Source: Planctomycetota bacterium
GTDB taxonomy: Bacteria > Planctomycetota > B15-G4
NCBI GenBank assembly: GCA_020638905.1
Contig: JACKHP010000016.1
Location: 1-64,000 of the forward strand
Direction of reading: 5' to 3'
Length of the DNA stretch: 64,000 nt
Made by a program: the position numbers and the translations under genes. This document shows positions 18,730-28,400 of this stretch, piece after piece; the stretch's first letter is position 1, and each line of letters opens with the position of its first letter. The notes below the pieces were generated by a model. The model was given only the letters and a program-made list of their open reading frames with translations, did not search any database and was not told where the DNA came from.

Positions 18730-20129
18730 ACGCCGTCCTCACGCTGGCGCTCAAGGACCTCAAGCTGCTCGTGCGCGACCGGTTCGCGCTCTTCTGGATC
18801 CTCGCCTTCCCGCTCATGTTCGCGCTCTTCTTCGGCGCCATCTTCGGGGGCGACGGCGACGGCGGACGCGGCGCGATCTCGCTCACGATCGTCGACGAGG
18901 ACGGCAGCGACGGCTCGCGCGCCCTGGTCGAGCGCCTCTCCTCGAACGAGTCGGTCACGCTGACGCGCATCGGTGACGGCGACGCCGCGCCGATCGAGTC
19001 CCCGACGCTCGACGAGGCCCGCGCCCTCGTGCAGAAGGGTCGCCGCTCCGCGTACCTGCGCATCCCGGCGGGCTTCGGCGACAACCCGTACGCGGTCTTC
19101 GGCGCCAGCAGCGGCGACGACGCCGAGCTCGAGATCGGCATCGACCCCGGACGCTCGGCCGAGACGGGCTTCCTGCAGGGCATCCTCATGGAGACGGTCT
19201 TCGGCGCCGTCTTCGACCGCTTCCGCGACAAGCCCGTGGTGCAGGCCGACCTGGCCGACGTGCGCCGCAAGGTGTCCGAGGCCGACGACATCGCCCCGGG
19301 ACAGAAGCTCGTGCTGCAGACGTTCTTCGGCGCGCTCGGCCTGTTCCTCGACCAGCTCGACTGGGACGCGATGGACGGCGCCACGGCGACCTCCGACGGC
19401 ACGGCCGCATCCGGCGACGCGGACCGCGCGTCCGACGCCGCGCCGCACGACACGGGCGACGCGAAGTCCGGCGGCGGACTCGCGGCGCCGTTCCACGTCG
19501 TCGACGTGAGCCGCGACACCGCCGGCCTGCCGCGCTCGACGTGGGACATCACCTTCCCCCAGGCCCTCGTCTGGGGACTCATGTCGGTCTCGCTCGGCTT
19601 CGCCATCACGCTCGTGCGCGAGCGCACCGCCGGCACGCTGCTGCGCCTGCGCATGGCCCCCATCGGCCACGCGCAGCTCCTGCTCGGCAAGGGGCTCGGC
19701 TGCTTCCTGGCCTGCACGCTGACCATGGCCGTGCTGCTCGGCTTCGCCTCGCTCGCCCTGGGGCTGCGCGTCGACTCGTTGCCGCTGCTGCTGCTCGCGA
19801 TGGTCAGCACCGCGATCTGCTTCACGGGCATCATGATGACCGTCTCGGTGCTGGGGAAGACCGAGGCCGCCGTGGCCGGCGCGTCGTGGGGCGTGCTGAT
19901 GCCCTTCGCGATGATCGGCGGCGGCATGATCCCGCTCTTCGCCATGCCGGGCTGGCTCGCGCAGGTCTCGGTGATCAGCCCGTTCAAGTGGGCCATCACC
20001 TCGGTCGAGGGCGCCATCTGGCGCGGCTTCACCCTGGGCGACATGGCGCTGCCGTGCGCGATCCTGATCGGCACGGGCGCGCTGTTCTTCGGCATCGGCG
20101 TGACGGTCTACAAGAAGCTCGACGGATGA
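18726..20129 (+). CDS. ABC-2 type exporter, permease
   Basis: 467 residues. One N-terminal membrane helix (FALFWILAFPLMFALFFGAIFG), a large extracytoplasmic domain (about 40-280, including an acidic Ala/Gly/Asp stretch near 220-245) and five C-terminal helices including the ABC-2 signature region LRMAPIGHAQLLLGKGLGCF. This is the layout of ABC2_membrane_3 (YhgE/NatB/DrrB-like) half transporters that export small molecules, lipids or peptides. Starts within the ATPase stop codon and itself ends in an ATGA overlap with the next gene. Confidence 0.94.
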   Translation: MNAVLTLALKDLKLLVRDRFALFWILAFPLMFALFFGAIFGGDGDGGRGAISLTIVDEDGSDGSRALVERLSSNESVTLTRIGDGDAAPIESPTLDEARALVQKGRRSAYLRIPAGFGDNPYAVFGASSGDDAELEIGIDPGRSAETGFLQGILMETVFGAVFDRFRDKPVVQADLADVRRKVSEADDIAPGQKLVLQTFFGALGLFLDQLDWDAMDGATATSDGTAASGDADRASDAAPHDTGDAKSGGGLAAPFHVVDVSRDTAGLPRSTWDITFPQALVWGLMSVSLGFAITLVRERTAGTLLRLRMAPIGHAQLLLGKGLGCFLACTLTMAVLLGFASLALGLRVDSLPLLLLAMVSTAICFTGIMMTVSVLGKTEAAVAGASWGVLMPFAMIGGGMIPLFAMPGWLAQVSVISPFKWAITSVEGAIWRGFTLGDMALPCAILIGTGALFFGIGVTVYKKLDG

Positions 20130-22753
20130 CCCACGTCGCGAGCGTCCCGGCCCGGACGTCGCGGCGTACGGCGCGCACGGTGCTCACGCTCTTCGTCTGC
20201 CTGGCCGCCGGCGACGCACGGGCGCAGCTCGCGCTCGACGTGAACGCGGCCATCGAGCGTGGCGTCGAGCGCCTGCTCGCCGCGCAGCGCGACGACGGGA
20301 CGTTCGCGCCACTCGGCGCCGACCCGGGCTCCGTCCCCGACTACCCCGACGGCACGACGGCCTTCGCGCTCTACACGCTGCGCAAGTCGGGTGTACCGCC
20401 CACGCACGCGTGCTTCGAGCGCGGGCTGGCCGCCCTGCTGCCGCGCCCGCTCGTGCACACCTACTCCGTCTCGGTGCTCGTGTTGCTGCTCGACGCGCTC
20501 GGCGACCCGGCCCACGACGCGCGCATCGACGAGGCCGCCGGCTGGCTCGAGGAGCGCCTCGACGAGCGCACCGGACTCTGGCCGTATCCCGACCGGGAAC
20601 CTGACCTCTCGAACACGCAGTTCGCCGCGCTCGCGCTGCGTGCCGCCGCGCACCACGGACACGAGACGCCGCCGAAGCTGTGGGCCGACCTCGTCCAGGG
20701 CGTGCTGCGCCGACAGGCGTCCGACGGCGGCTACTCGTACCATCCCCTCCTCTCGCCCGAACCCTCGGGGACGATGACCACCGCCGGCCTCACGACGCTC
20801 TTCGTCGCGCGCGAGGCGCTCGAGGCCGCGGGGCGCCACGACAAGGAGCGCGCGCTGGCCGACAAGTCGACGGCCACCGCGTGGGACTGGCTCGACGCAC
20901 GCTTCTCGCCCAGCGGCGGACCGCTCGGCCACGCGGGCGTGATCGCCGACCGCTATCCCGCCTTCGGACGCGCCCCGTCGTGGCACTACTACATGCTCTA
21001 CGGCATCGAGCGCGTGGCCTCGCTCTACGACCGGCGCAGCATCGGCGACATGCCGTGGTACCGCGACGGCGCGCTCGAGATCCTCGGCCACGAGTCGCCC
21101 GAGGGCGGCTGGGGGACGCTCGAGAACACCTGCTTCGCGCTGCTCTTCCTGCGCCGCGCGACGATCTCCGGCGGCGCGACGCAGGCGACGTCCGACGCGA
21201 CGAGGGTCTCCGTCGTCACCCTTCCGCGCGCGTCGGACGCCGCCGACGAGGGTGCCACGTGGGCCTACACCACCGACGAACCGCCGCGCGCGTGGACGAA
21301 GCCGTCCTTCGACGACACGACGTGGGAGCGTGGATCCGCGGGGTTCGGCTCGCCGGGGTCGAACGGCCTCACCGTCCGCACGGTGTGGTCCACGGTCGAC
21401 CTGTGGGCGAGGCGCGCTTTCGAGTGGACGCCGGCCGACGGACCGCTGCGCGTGTGGGCCATCCACGACGACGGCCTCGAGGTCTGGATCGACGGCGAGC
21501 AGGCCTTCGCGTCCCCGGTCTTCAGCCAGGGCAGCTGGGTCGAGTACGAGATCTCGAAGGCCGCGCGACGGGCCGTCGAAGCCGGCACGAACGTGGTCGC
21601 CGCGCACGTGCACGACACCGGCGGCGCGCGGGCGTTCGACCTGCGCTTCTCCCCTCCCGTCACCCCCGAGATCCTGTCGGACCACTGGCGCGCCAGCCTG
21701 CCGCACGACGACGTCCCGTTCGTGCGGCGCTGGATCGTGCGCGGGCCGCTCGACGACCGCACGCACGAGCAGCTGCTCTCGCGGGAGTCGCCGCTCGTCC
21801 TGCCCGCCGGACGCAAGGTCTCGGGGCTCGCGTGGACGGAGCATCGCCACCTCTCGGCCGGGCTCGATCTCGTCGACGCGCTGCGGCTCGACGCGCGCGA
21901 GGTCGCACAGGCCGCGTTCACGTTCACGTGCGACGCGCCGCTCGACGGCTGGCTCTGGCTCGGCGCCTCCGGCGGCCTGCGCGCGTGGATCGACGGACGT
22001 CCCGCGCTGCTGCACCACGAACACGGACGCGCGCGCCCCGACGCACTGCGCGTGCGGCTCGCGCTGCCCGCCGGCGAGCACGTCGTCGCCCTGGCCGCCG
22101 AGCGCTGGGACGACGAGGCGCTGCTCTTCGCGCGCGTGGCCGCGTCCGACGGCGCGGTCGTCCCGGGCCTGCGGCTGCACCTGCCCGACGACGCGGACGA
22201 CGGGCCGCGCGCCCTCGTCGCGCAGCCCGACGGGCGCAGCGACGCCGAACTGCTCGCCGGCCTGCCGCCCGCGTCGCCCGCGACGCTGCGCTTCGACCGC
22301 GCCGAGGACGTCGACGCGATCGCGTTCGTCGGCGCGATCCCCGGCTCCCCGCGCTGGATCGCGAAGGTCGACAGGAAGGCGCTCGGCGAGCATCCCCCGG
22401 TGGGCGCGCGCGGCGTGCTCGCGCTGCGTCCGTCCGACGCGGGACGTCCGGCGCGCCTGCTCGCGCGCGTCGAGCTGCCGGCCGGCGCGACCACGCTCGT
22501 GGCGCGGCTCGCCGCGCCGGTCGACCTGGGACGCGGCGCGCGCGCGACGCTCGTCGCGTCCGACGGCGAGACGAGCGCGCGGGCGACGTGCGACGTGCTC
22601 GACGACGACGCGCGCGCCAAGGTCCCCTGGACGCGCCTGACGCTCGACGTGGGCGCGTTCGCGGGACGTCCGGTGCTCGTCACGCTCGAGGTCGAGCCGC
22701 TGCCCGGCTTCGAGTCGCTGCCGCTCTTCGTCGACGCGCTCGAACTCGAGTGA
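20126..22753 (+). CDS. Secreted terpene-cyclase-fold (alpha/alpha toroid) protein with beta domains
   Basis: 875 residues. Signal peptide ending near DARAQ (about residue 35). Residues about 36-350 form an alpha/alpha-barrel like prenyltransferase/squalene-oxidase repeats: RLLAAQRDDGTF, RQASDGGYSY and ESPEGGWGTLENTCFALLFL are QW-like motifs. No DXDD or other catalytic cyclase motif is evident, so enzymatic cyclisation is unlikely; planctomycetes encode many such non-catalytic toroid proteins. The C-terminal half (about 375-875) holds beta-sandwich domains (VWAIHDDGLEVWIDGEQAF, galactose-binding-like). It begins in the permease stop codon, so it belongs to the exporter operon, perhaps as a periplasmic partner. 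Confidence 0.8.
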   Translation: MTHVASVPARTSRRTARTVLTLFVCLAAGDARAQLALDVNAAIERGVERLLAAQRDDGTFAPLGADPGSVPDYPDGTTAFALYTLRKSGVPPTHACFERGLAALLPRPLVHTYSVSVLVLLLDALGDPAHDARIDEAAGWLEERLDERTGLWPYPDREPDLSNTQFAALALRAAAHHGHETPPKLWADLVQGVLRRQASDGGYSYHPLLSPEPSGTMTTAGLTTLFVAREALEAAGRHDKERALADKSTATAWDWLDARFSPSGGPLGHAGVIADRYPAFGRAPSWHYYMLYGIERVASLYDRRSIGDMPWYRDGALEILGHESPEGGWGTLENTCFALLFLRRATISGGATQATSDATRVSVVTLPRASDAADEGATWAYTTDEPPRAWTKPSFDDTTWERGSAGFGSPGSNGLTVRTVWSTVDLWARRAFEWTPADGPLRVWAIHDDGLEVWIDGEQAFASPVFSQGSWVEYEISKAARRAVEAGTNVVAAHVHDTGGARAFDLRFSPPVTPEILSDHWRASLPHDDVPFVRRWIVRGPLDDRTHEQLLSRESPLVLPAGRKVSGLAWTEHRHLSAGLDLVDALRLDAREVAQAAFTFTCDAPLDGWLWLGASGGLRAWIDGRPALLHHEHGRARPDALRVRLALPAGEHVVALAAERWDDEALLFARVAASDGAVVPGLRLHLPDDADDGPRALVAQPDGRSDAELLAGLPPASPATLRFDRAEDVDAIAFVGAIPGSPRWIAKVDRKALGEHPPVGARGVLALRPSDAGRPARLLARVELPAGATTLVARLAAPVDLGRGARATLVASDGETSARATCDVLDDDARAKVPWTRLTLDVGAFAGRPVLVTLEVEPLPGFESLPLFVDALELE

Positions 22754-22820
22754 GCGCTCAGCGCGCCCCTCGGGGCACGCTCGCCGCCGTGCGTCGCTCG
22801 AAGCGCGCGGGCGGATCAGG

Positions 22821-22826
22821 TAGACT
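22821..22826 (+). promoter_or_regulatory. TAGACT -10-like box upstream of sulfotransferase
   Basis: TAGACT 110 nt before the ATG; the same hexamer precedes kinase 3 (29360-29365) and the PQQ-type dehydrogenase (39831-39836). No clear -35 box. Confidence 0.25.
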
Positions 22827-22936
22827 CTCCGAGGTCCTCGGCCCGTGCCGTCGTGAGCGGCCTCGTGGTGAGCCGGGACTCGTCAGCACCTCCGACACGC
22901 CCGTGAACCGATCCGGCGGAGACCCCGACGACCCGC

Positions 22937-23857
22937 ATGCAGAGCATCCCACTCATCCACATCGGTTACCACAAGACCGGGACGAGCTGGCTGCAGGAGC
23001 GCCTGTTCCCGCGCCGCGATCTCGGTTGGATGCGCGTGAGCCTCAAACAGCCGCGCTTCCACGCACCCCACTCCTTCGACTTCGACGCCGAGTCCTACCG
23101 CGCGCACTACCTGCCGCGGGTCGCCCAGGCGACGGAAGAGGGCGCCGTGCCCGTCCTGAGCGGCGAGCGGCTCTCGGGCAATCCGCACTCGGGAGGCTAC
23201 GACAGCAAGGAGATCGCCGATCGGCTGCGCAGCGTCTTCGACGACGCCCGCATCCTCGTGGTGGTCCGCGAGCAGCGCTCGATGATCCTCTCGAGCTACT
23301 TCCAGTACGTGCGCGTGGGCGGCGCCTGCTCGTTGGCCGACTACGCCTTCGCGCCGCCCGACTACAGGCGGCCCATGTTCAGCCTCGACAACTTCCGGTA
23401 CGACCGTCTGGTCGCCTACTACCAGAAGCTGTTCGGGCGCAGCCGTGTGATGGTGGGGCTCTTCGAGGACTTCAGGGCCAACGTGCGCGCCTTCGTGCGC
23501 TCGGTCAGCCGCTTCGGCGGAGCCGAGACCCCGGACGACGCGCCCTTCGACGAGCGCGTCAATCCGTCCCTCGGCCCGGTCTCCGTCTGCCTGCGACGAC
23601 GGATGAACCCGTTCCTCAAGCGCGACTCGGTCAACGGATACAGCCCGCTCCACAACCGCCCCATCGGCAAGCTGCTCCGACCGACCATCCGGCTGGCCGA
23701 TCACCTCGCTCCCGAACCACTCCAAGCCCGGCTCCGCCGTCGCTGGAAGGACGAGATCGACGAGCGCGTCGGCACCTACTTCGCCGAGAGCAACCGCAGG
23801 CTCTCGCAGCTCATCGACGTCGATCTCGCCGCTCACGGATACGTCTGCGAGGAGTGA
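22937..23857 (+). CDS. PAPS-dependent sulfotransferase family protein
   Basis: 306 residues. The N-terminal PLIHIGYHKTGTSWLQERLF is the 5'-phosphosulfate-binding loop (KTGTSWLQ) of sulfotransferases, and VVVREQRSMILSSYFQYV carries the R-x-S 3'-phosphate-binding features. It would transfer sulfate from PAPS to a carbohydrate or other hydroxyl acceptor, plausibly an exopolysaccharide. It stands alone: 183 nt after the ABC operon and convergent with the FG-GAP gene downstream. Codon use is slightly less GC3-extreme than in its neighbours. Confidence 0.9.
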   Translation: MQSIPLIHIGYHKTGTSWLQERLFPRRDLGWMRVSLKQPRFHAPHSFDFDAESYRAHYLPRVAQATEEGAVPVLSGERLSGNPHSGGYDSKEIADRLRSVFDDARILVVVREQRSMILSSYFQYVRVGGACSLADYAFAPPDYRRPMFSLDNFRYDRLVAYYQKLFGRSRVMVGLFEDFRANVRAFVRSVSRFGGAETPDDAPFDERVNPSLGPVSVCLRRRMNPFLKRDSVNGYSPLHNRPIGKLLRPTIRLADHLAPEPLQARLRRRWKDEIDERVGTYFAESNRRLSQLIDVDLAAHGYVCEE

Positions 23858-23885
23858 CGCGCGCCCGACGTGAGCGCGCCACCCC

Positions 23886-25427
23886 TCAGGGCACGCTGGC
23901 GCGCACGCCCGACGTGGCGCTGAAGCCCGCCGGGGCGTCGACGTCGGCGACCCACTCCTGCACGAAGAGGTCGAAGCCGCCGCCCGTCGCCGGCCAGGTG
24001 CCGGAGATCTCGAGACGTCCCGACGCGTCGACCGGCAGGCCGGCCAGGACGAGGTCGGGCGCGGGCACGAGCACGCCGCCCTTGAACGGCGCGCCGAGCT
24101 GCGCGAATCCCAGCACGAGGGCGGCGCTCGACGCGGGCCGCGCGCCGGACAGCGCGAAGCCGAACGGGTCGCCGGCCTCCAGCGTGCCCGACGCGACGAG
24201 CACCGGCTCGCCGGACGTCGCGCTGGCGAGCTGTCCCCCGAGATCGACGAACGGACTGCCCGGCGCGTAGGTGCGGCAGAGCGCCACCTCGAGCGCTCCG
24301 TGCGGCAGGCTGAAGTTGCCGCCGCGGCTCTCGAGCACGTCGACGCGACCGTCCTCGTCGAGGTCGCCCAGCGCCTGGTCGTCGAGGAAGCCCGCGTACG
24401 GGAAGAGCAGCTTCTGCGGCGCGAACACGAACGGTCCGGCGCGATGCAGCAGGCCCGTGCGTCCGGGGATGCCGCTGCCCGAGACCGCGTCGAGCTCGCC
24501 GTCGGCGTCGAGGTCGGCCAGGTCGAGGAAGCGCGGGTTGATGTTGCCTGTGGACGTGTTCACGAACGGCCCGAAGCTGCCGTCGCCGTGGCCCGGCCGC
24601 ACGACGATCAGGTCGAAGGCCGTGTCCTGCACGAGCACGTCGCGATGCCCATCGCCGTCGAGGTCGGTCAGCAGCAGTCCTTCGCGACAGCTCGAACCCA
24701 TCACGACGTCGCTCCACACGGACTGCCACGACGCGGAGCCGACGCCGCGGTAGAAGCGCACCGACGACACGGCGAACGAAGGCGCCTGGGTGATCGCGAC
24801 GTCGGGCAGGCCGTCCTCGTCGAGGTCGCCCACGGCGACGTCGAAGCCCGCCGTCGAGCTCGCGATGGCCTGCAGCAGCGTGAACGCGCCGAGTCCGTCG
24901 CCGGCCAGCAGGCTCGTGCGCGTGACGTCGGGTTGTCCGAGATCGCTGTGCAGCGCCGCGACGTCGAGCATGCCGTCGGTGGTCAGGTCGGCCAGGGCGA
25001 GCGCGCGCGCGTGCGGTCCCGTGCCGAGGGACTCGACGGAAGGCGAGGCGAAGCTGCCGTCGCCCGCGCCGCGCCAGACGCGCAGGGTGGCGCGGTCGAG
25101 CAGCAGCGCGTCGAGGTGGCCGTCGCCGTCGACGTCGGCCAGCGCGAGGTCGCCCGCGGGGACGACGATCGACTCCGCCTCGGGCAGCACGTCGAGCAGC
25201 ACGGGATCGAACGTGCCGTCGCCGCGCCCCAGGAGCAGGCCCACCACGGGATCGGTGTCGGCCACGAGCGCGTCGAGGTGGCCGTCCTCGTCGACGTCCC
25301 CCACCGCGAGCGCCACCGGCACGGTCGTGGACGGCGTCGACGTCGGCGGCAGGAACACGATCTGCGCCGACGCCTCGGCCGAGACCACCATGCACGCGAC
25401 GAGCACGACTCGACGAAGGTTCGACAC
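23886..25427 (-). CDS. Secreted seven-bladed FG-GAP/VCBS propeller protein (copy 3)
   Basis: 513 residues. Signal peptide (VVLVACMVVSAEASAQ), then seven D-x-D-x-D-G blades (GDVDEDGHLDALV to GDLDEDGRVDVLE) and the C-terminal ~115-residue module (APFKGGVLVPAPD, GFDLFVQEWVADVDAPAGFSATS) also found in copies 1 and 2. GTG at 25427 is chosen for its near-ideal AGGAGG 6 nt upstream. Overall more diverged from copies 1 and 2 than they are from each other. Convergent with the sulfotransferase gene; 67 nt downstream of the addA-like gene. Confidence 0.9.
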   Translation of the reverse strand: MSNLRRVVLVACMVVSAEASAQIVFLPPTSTPSTTVPVALAVGDVDEDGHLDALVADTDPVVGLLLGRGDGTFDPVLLDVLPEAESIVVPAGDLALADVDGDGHLDALLLDRATLRVWRGAGDGSFASPSVESLGTGPHARALALADLTTDGMLDVAALHSDLGQPDVTRTSLLAGDGLGAFTLLQAIASSTAGFDVAVGDLDEDGLPDVAITQAPSFAVSSVRFYRGVGSASWQSVWSDVVMGSSCREGLLLTDLDGDGHRDVLVQDTAFDLIVVRPGHGDGSFGPFVNTSTGNINPRFLDLADLDADGELDAVSGSGIPGRTGLLHRAGPFVFAPQKLLFPYAGFLDDQALGDLDEDGRVDVLESRGGNFSLPHGALEVALCRTYAPGSPFVDLGGQLASATSGEPVLVASGTLEAGDPFGFALSGARPASSAALVLGFAQLGAPFKGGVLVPAPDLVLAGLPVDASGRLEISGTWPATGGGFDLFVQEWVADVDAPAGFSATSGVRASVP

Positions 25428-25494
25428 GGCACTCCTCCTCGCAGGACCCCGGCGCCCGCAGTCTAGCGCGCCGCCGCGATCCGTGGGGCGCGTC

Positions 25495-28400
25495 TCACAC
25501 GAGCAGCAGCAGCCCCCGCGCGCGCTCGCCCGTCGCCTCGCCCACCGCCCGGGCGTAGAGCCGCACCTGGGTCGCGTAGGACGCGCGGCGTTCGTCGTCG
25601 AGCACCGCGTCGGTCTTGAAGTCGACCACCGTCCAGCCGAGGGCGTCGCGGTACGCGAGGTCGACCACGCCCTCGGCGACGGTGCCGTCGGGGAGGCGCA
25701 GGTGCATCGGCGTCTCGCGGCGCAGCGCGTCGGCCCGCGCGGCCGCGCGCAGGACGTCGTGCGCGAGCGCGCGCACCACCGACGCCGCGGCGGCCTCGAT
25801 CTCGGCGGCGGACGCGTCGAGCAGCCGTCCCTGCAGGCGCGCGGCGGCGGAGATCGCGTCGGACGCGGCGCGCAGGTCGACGGTGGCGAGCACCGCGTGC
25901 ACGAGGCTGCCGAAGCGCCTGCCCGACGGACGGCGCTGCAGCCGTCCCGCCACCTCGTGCACCTCGACCTCGGGGACGTCGCGCAACGCACGCTGCACCG
26001 CGCGCGTCGTGGCGTCGGCGGCCTCGGCGTCGGCGCGCCAGCGGGCCCGCGCGGCCGCGAAGAGCACGCCCGCATCGGCCGGCGGCACGAGCGCGGCGCC
26101 GGCGTCGGCCGTGTCGCGCGCCGTGCGCTCGGCGAGCGACGTCACGGGCGCCGCGCGCACGCTGGGCCTGCCGCCGCGCGTGGCGACGCGCTCGGCCTGC
26201 CACGCGGCGTGGGCGCGCGCGCCCTCGTCCACCGCGAGACGGTCTTCGCCCGCCATCAGAATCGTCTCCTGGCGCAGGCCCACCGCGGCCTCGGCGTCGA
26301 GCTTCAGCGCCGCGGGATCCCACCAGACGACGTCGTGTCCGCCGGACACGGCGCGGTGCAGACCGGGCTTCACGCCGTCGTTCGCGTCGCCGACTTCCTG
26401 CGGGCGCTCGAGCACGCTGTCGTCGCCGAACCCCGGACATCCCGGGGCCGCCGCGGCCTTGCGCCGCGCCTCGCGCTGCGGGCGCAGCGCCGGATCGAGT
26501 CCGTCGAGCCAGCACGCTTCGTCGGAGTACGCGCCGCCGTCACCCAGCGCGGGCACCACGAGCAGCTCGCGCGCGCGCGTCGCGGCCACGTACGCCAGGC
26601 GCTGCGACTCCTGCGCGTCGCGCAGGCGCTCGATCTCGGCGGCCTCGAGCAGCTCGAGCGGCGAGCAGCCGCACAGCATCTCAACGCGCAGCCCGCGCGC
26701 GGCGTCGACGTGGCGCGTGGGATGGCGTCCCGTGGCGTGGCAGGTCGGATCGCACAGCACGACCACCGGGAACTCGAGCCCCTTGGCCGCGTGGACGGTC
26801 ATGATGCGCACGCCCTCGGTGCCCTCTTCGACGGGCGGCGCCTCGAGCGCCACGCCACGCTCGGCGTCGTCTTCCAATCGCTCGACGAACGCACGGAACG
26901 ACGACGCACCGCGCCGCTCGAAGCGCCGCGCGATGTCCTGCACGCGCAGCACGTTCGCGAGGGACTGCTCGCCCGTGGGCCAGATCGCGATGCCCGCGTG
27001 GGCGCGCACGGCGGAGAGCAGCAGCGAGAGCGTGTGCGCCACGGGACGCCGGTTGCGCCCCCTGTGCAGCGCGCGCAACACGGCCAGCGCCTCGGCCACC
27101 GGCGCGAGCAGCGCGTCCTCTGCGTCGACCGCGACCCTGCGCAGGGGATGCAGGCGTCCGTGCGTCGCGCGCCAGACGAGCAGCGCGTCGTCGCCCAGCG
27201 CGAAGAACGGTCCGCGCAGCGTGGCGAAGACCGAGAGCTCGTCGTCGGGCCACTCGACCGCCGAGAGCGCCGCGCGCAACGCCGAGACCTCCTCGCGCTC
27301 GTGGAAGCTGCGTCCGCCGACGAGCACGTGCGGCAGGCGCCGCTCCTCGAGGGCGCGCACGTAGCCGCGCGTCACGTCGCCGCCCCACGACTGGAAGCGC
27401 CGGAAGAGCAGGCACACGTGCCGCGGACGGATCGGCACGAGCTCGCCGTCGTCCTCGACCGTCCAGCCCGAGTCGTGCACGAGCCAGTCGAGGAACGCGC
27501 CCACCGCCGGCGGCAGCGAGTCCTCGACGTTCTTCTTGTAGACCTTGCCCCAGCGTCCGTACGGCTTCGGGACGGGCAGCGCGATCACCGACGGACGCGT
27601 CGTCACGTCGGCGCGCCAGGGCTCGAGCGGCACCCATCCCGCCTGGCCGTCGTTCCCGTCGAGCAGCGGCGCGAAGGCCGCGTTCACCGCGCGCTGGATC
27701 GCCGGGCGCGCGCGGAAGCTCGTCGAGAGCGTGAGCAGCTCGGCGCTGCGCGGGACGAGCCGCGCCTTGGTCTCCTCGTAGAGCGCCATGTCCGCGCCGC
27801 GGAAGCGGTAGATCGACTGCTTCGGATCGCCGACCACGAACAGCGCGCCGGCGCGCGGCACGGCGCGCCGCGGATCGCTCTGCGCCGGGTCGTCCGCCGT
27901 GAGCAGGAGGAGGATCTCGGCCTGCAGCGGGTCGGTGTCCTGGAACTCGTCGACGAACACGTGCGTGAACGCGCGCTGCAGCCGGGCGCGCACGATCGCG
28001 TCGTCGCGCAGCAGATCGCGCGTGCGCAGCAACAGGTCGAGGAAGTCGAGCCGTCCGGCGCGCAGCTTGAGCTCGGCGTAGGCCGCCAGCACCGGCTGCA
28101 GCTCGGCCTGCAGGAGCGCGGCGAGTCCGGCCTCGCTGGCCGCCAGCGCCGCCTCGAGATCGTTCTTGAACGCGTCGCGCTCGGCCACGATCGCGTCGCG
28201 GTCGAGTCCGTCGCCGTACTCGCGGCTGCCCTTCCAGTGCCAGTGCGCGCCCCACGGCAGCAGCAGCTTGCCCAGGTCGCGCTCGAGCGCGTCGTGGTCG
28301 CGCCCGCGCACCGACTCCTGCAACCGCAGCTCGTCGAGGAAGGTGCCGAACTCGGCCAGGTTGCGCGCCAGCCAGTCCTTGTCCGACTTCGCGCGCGGCG

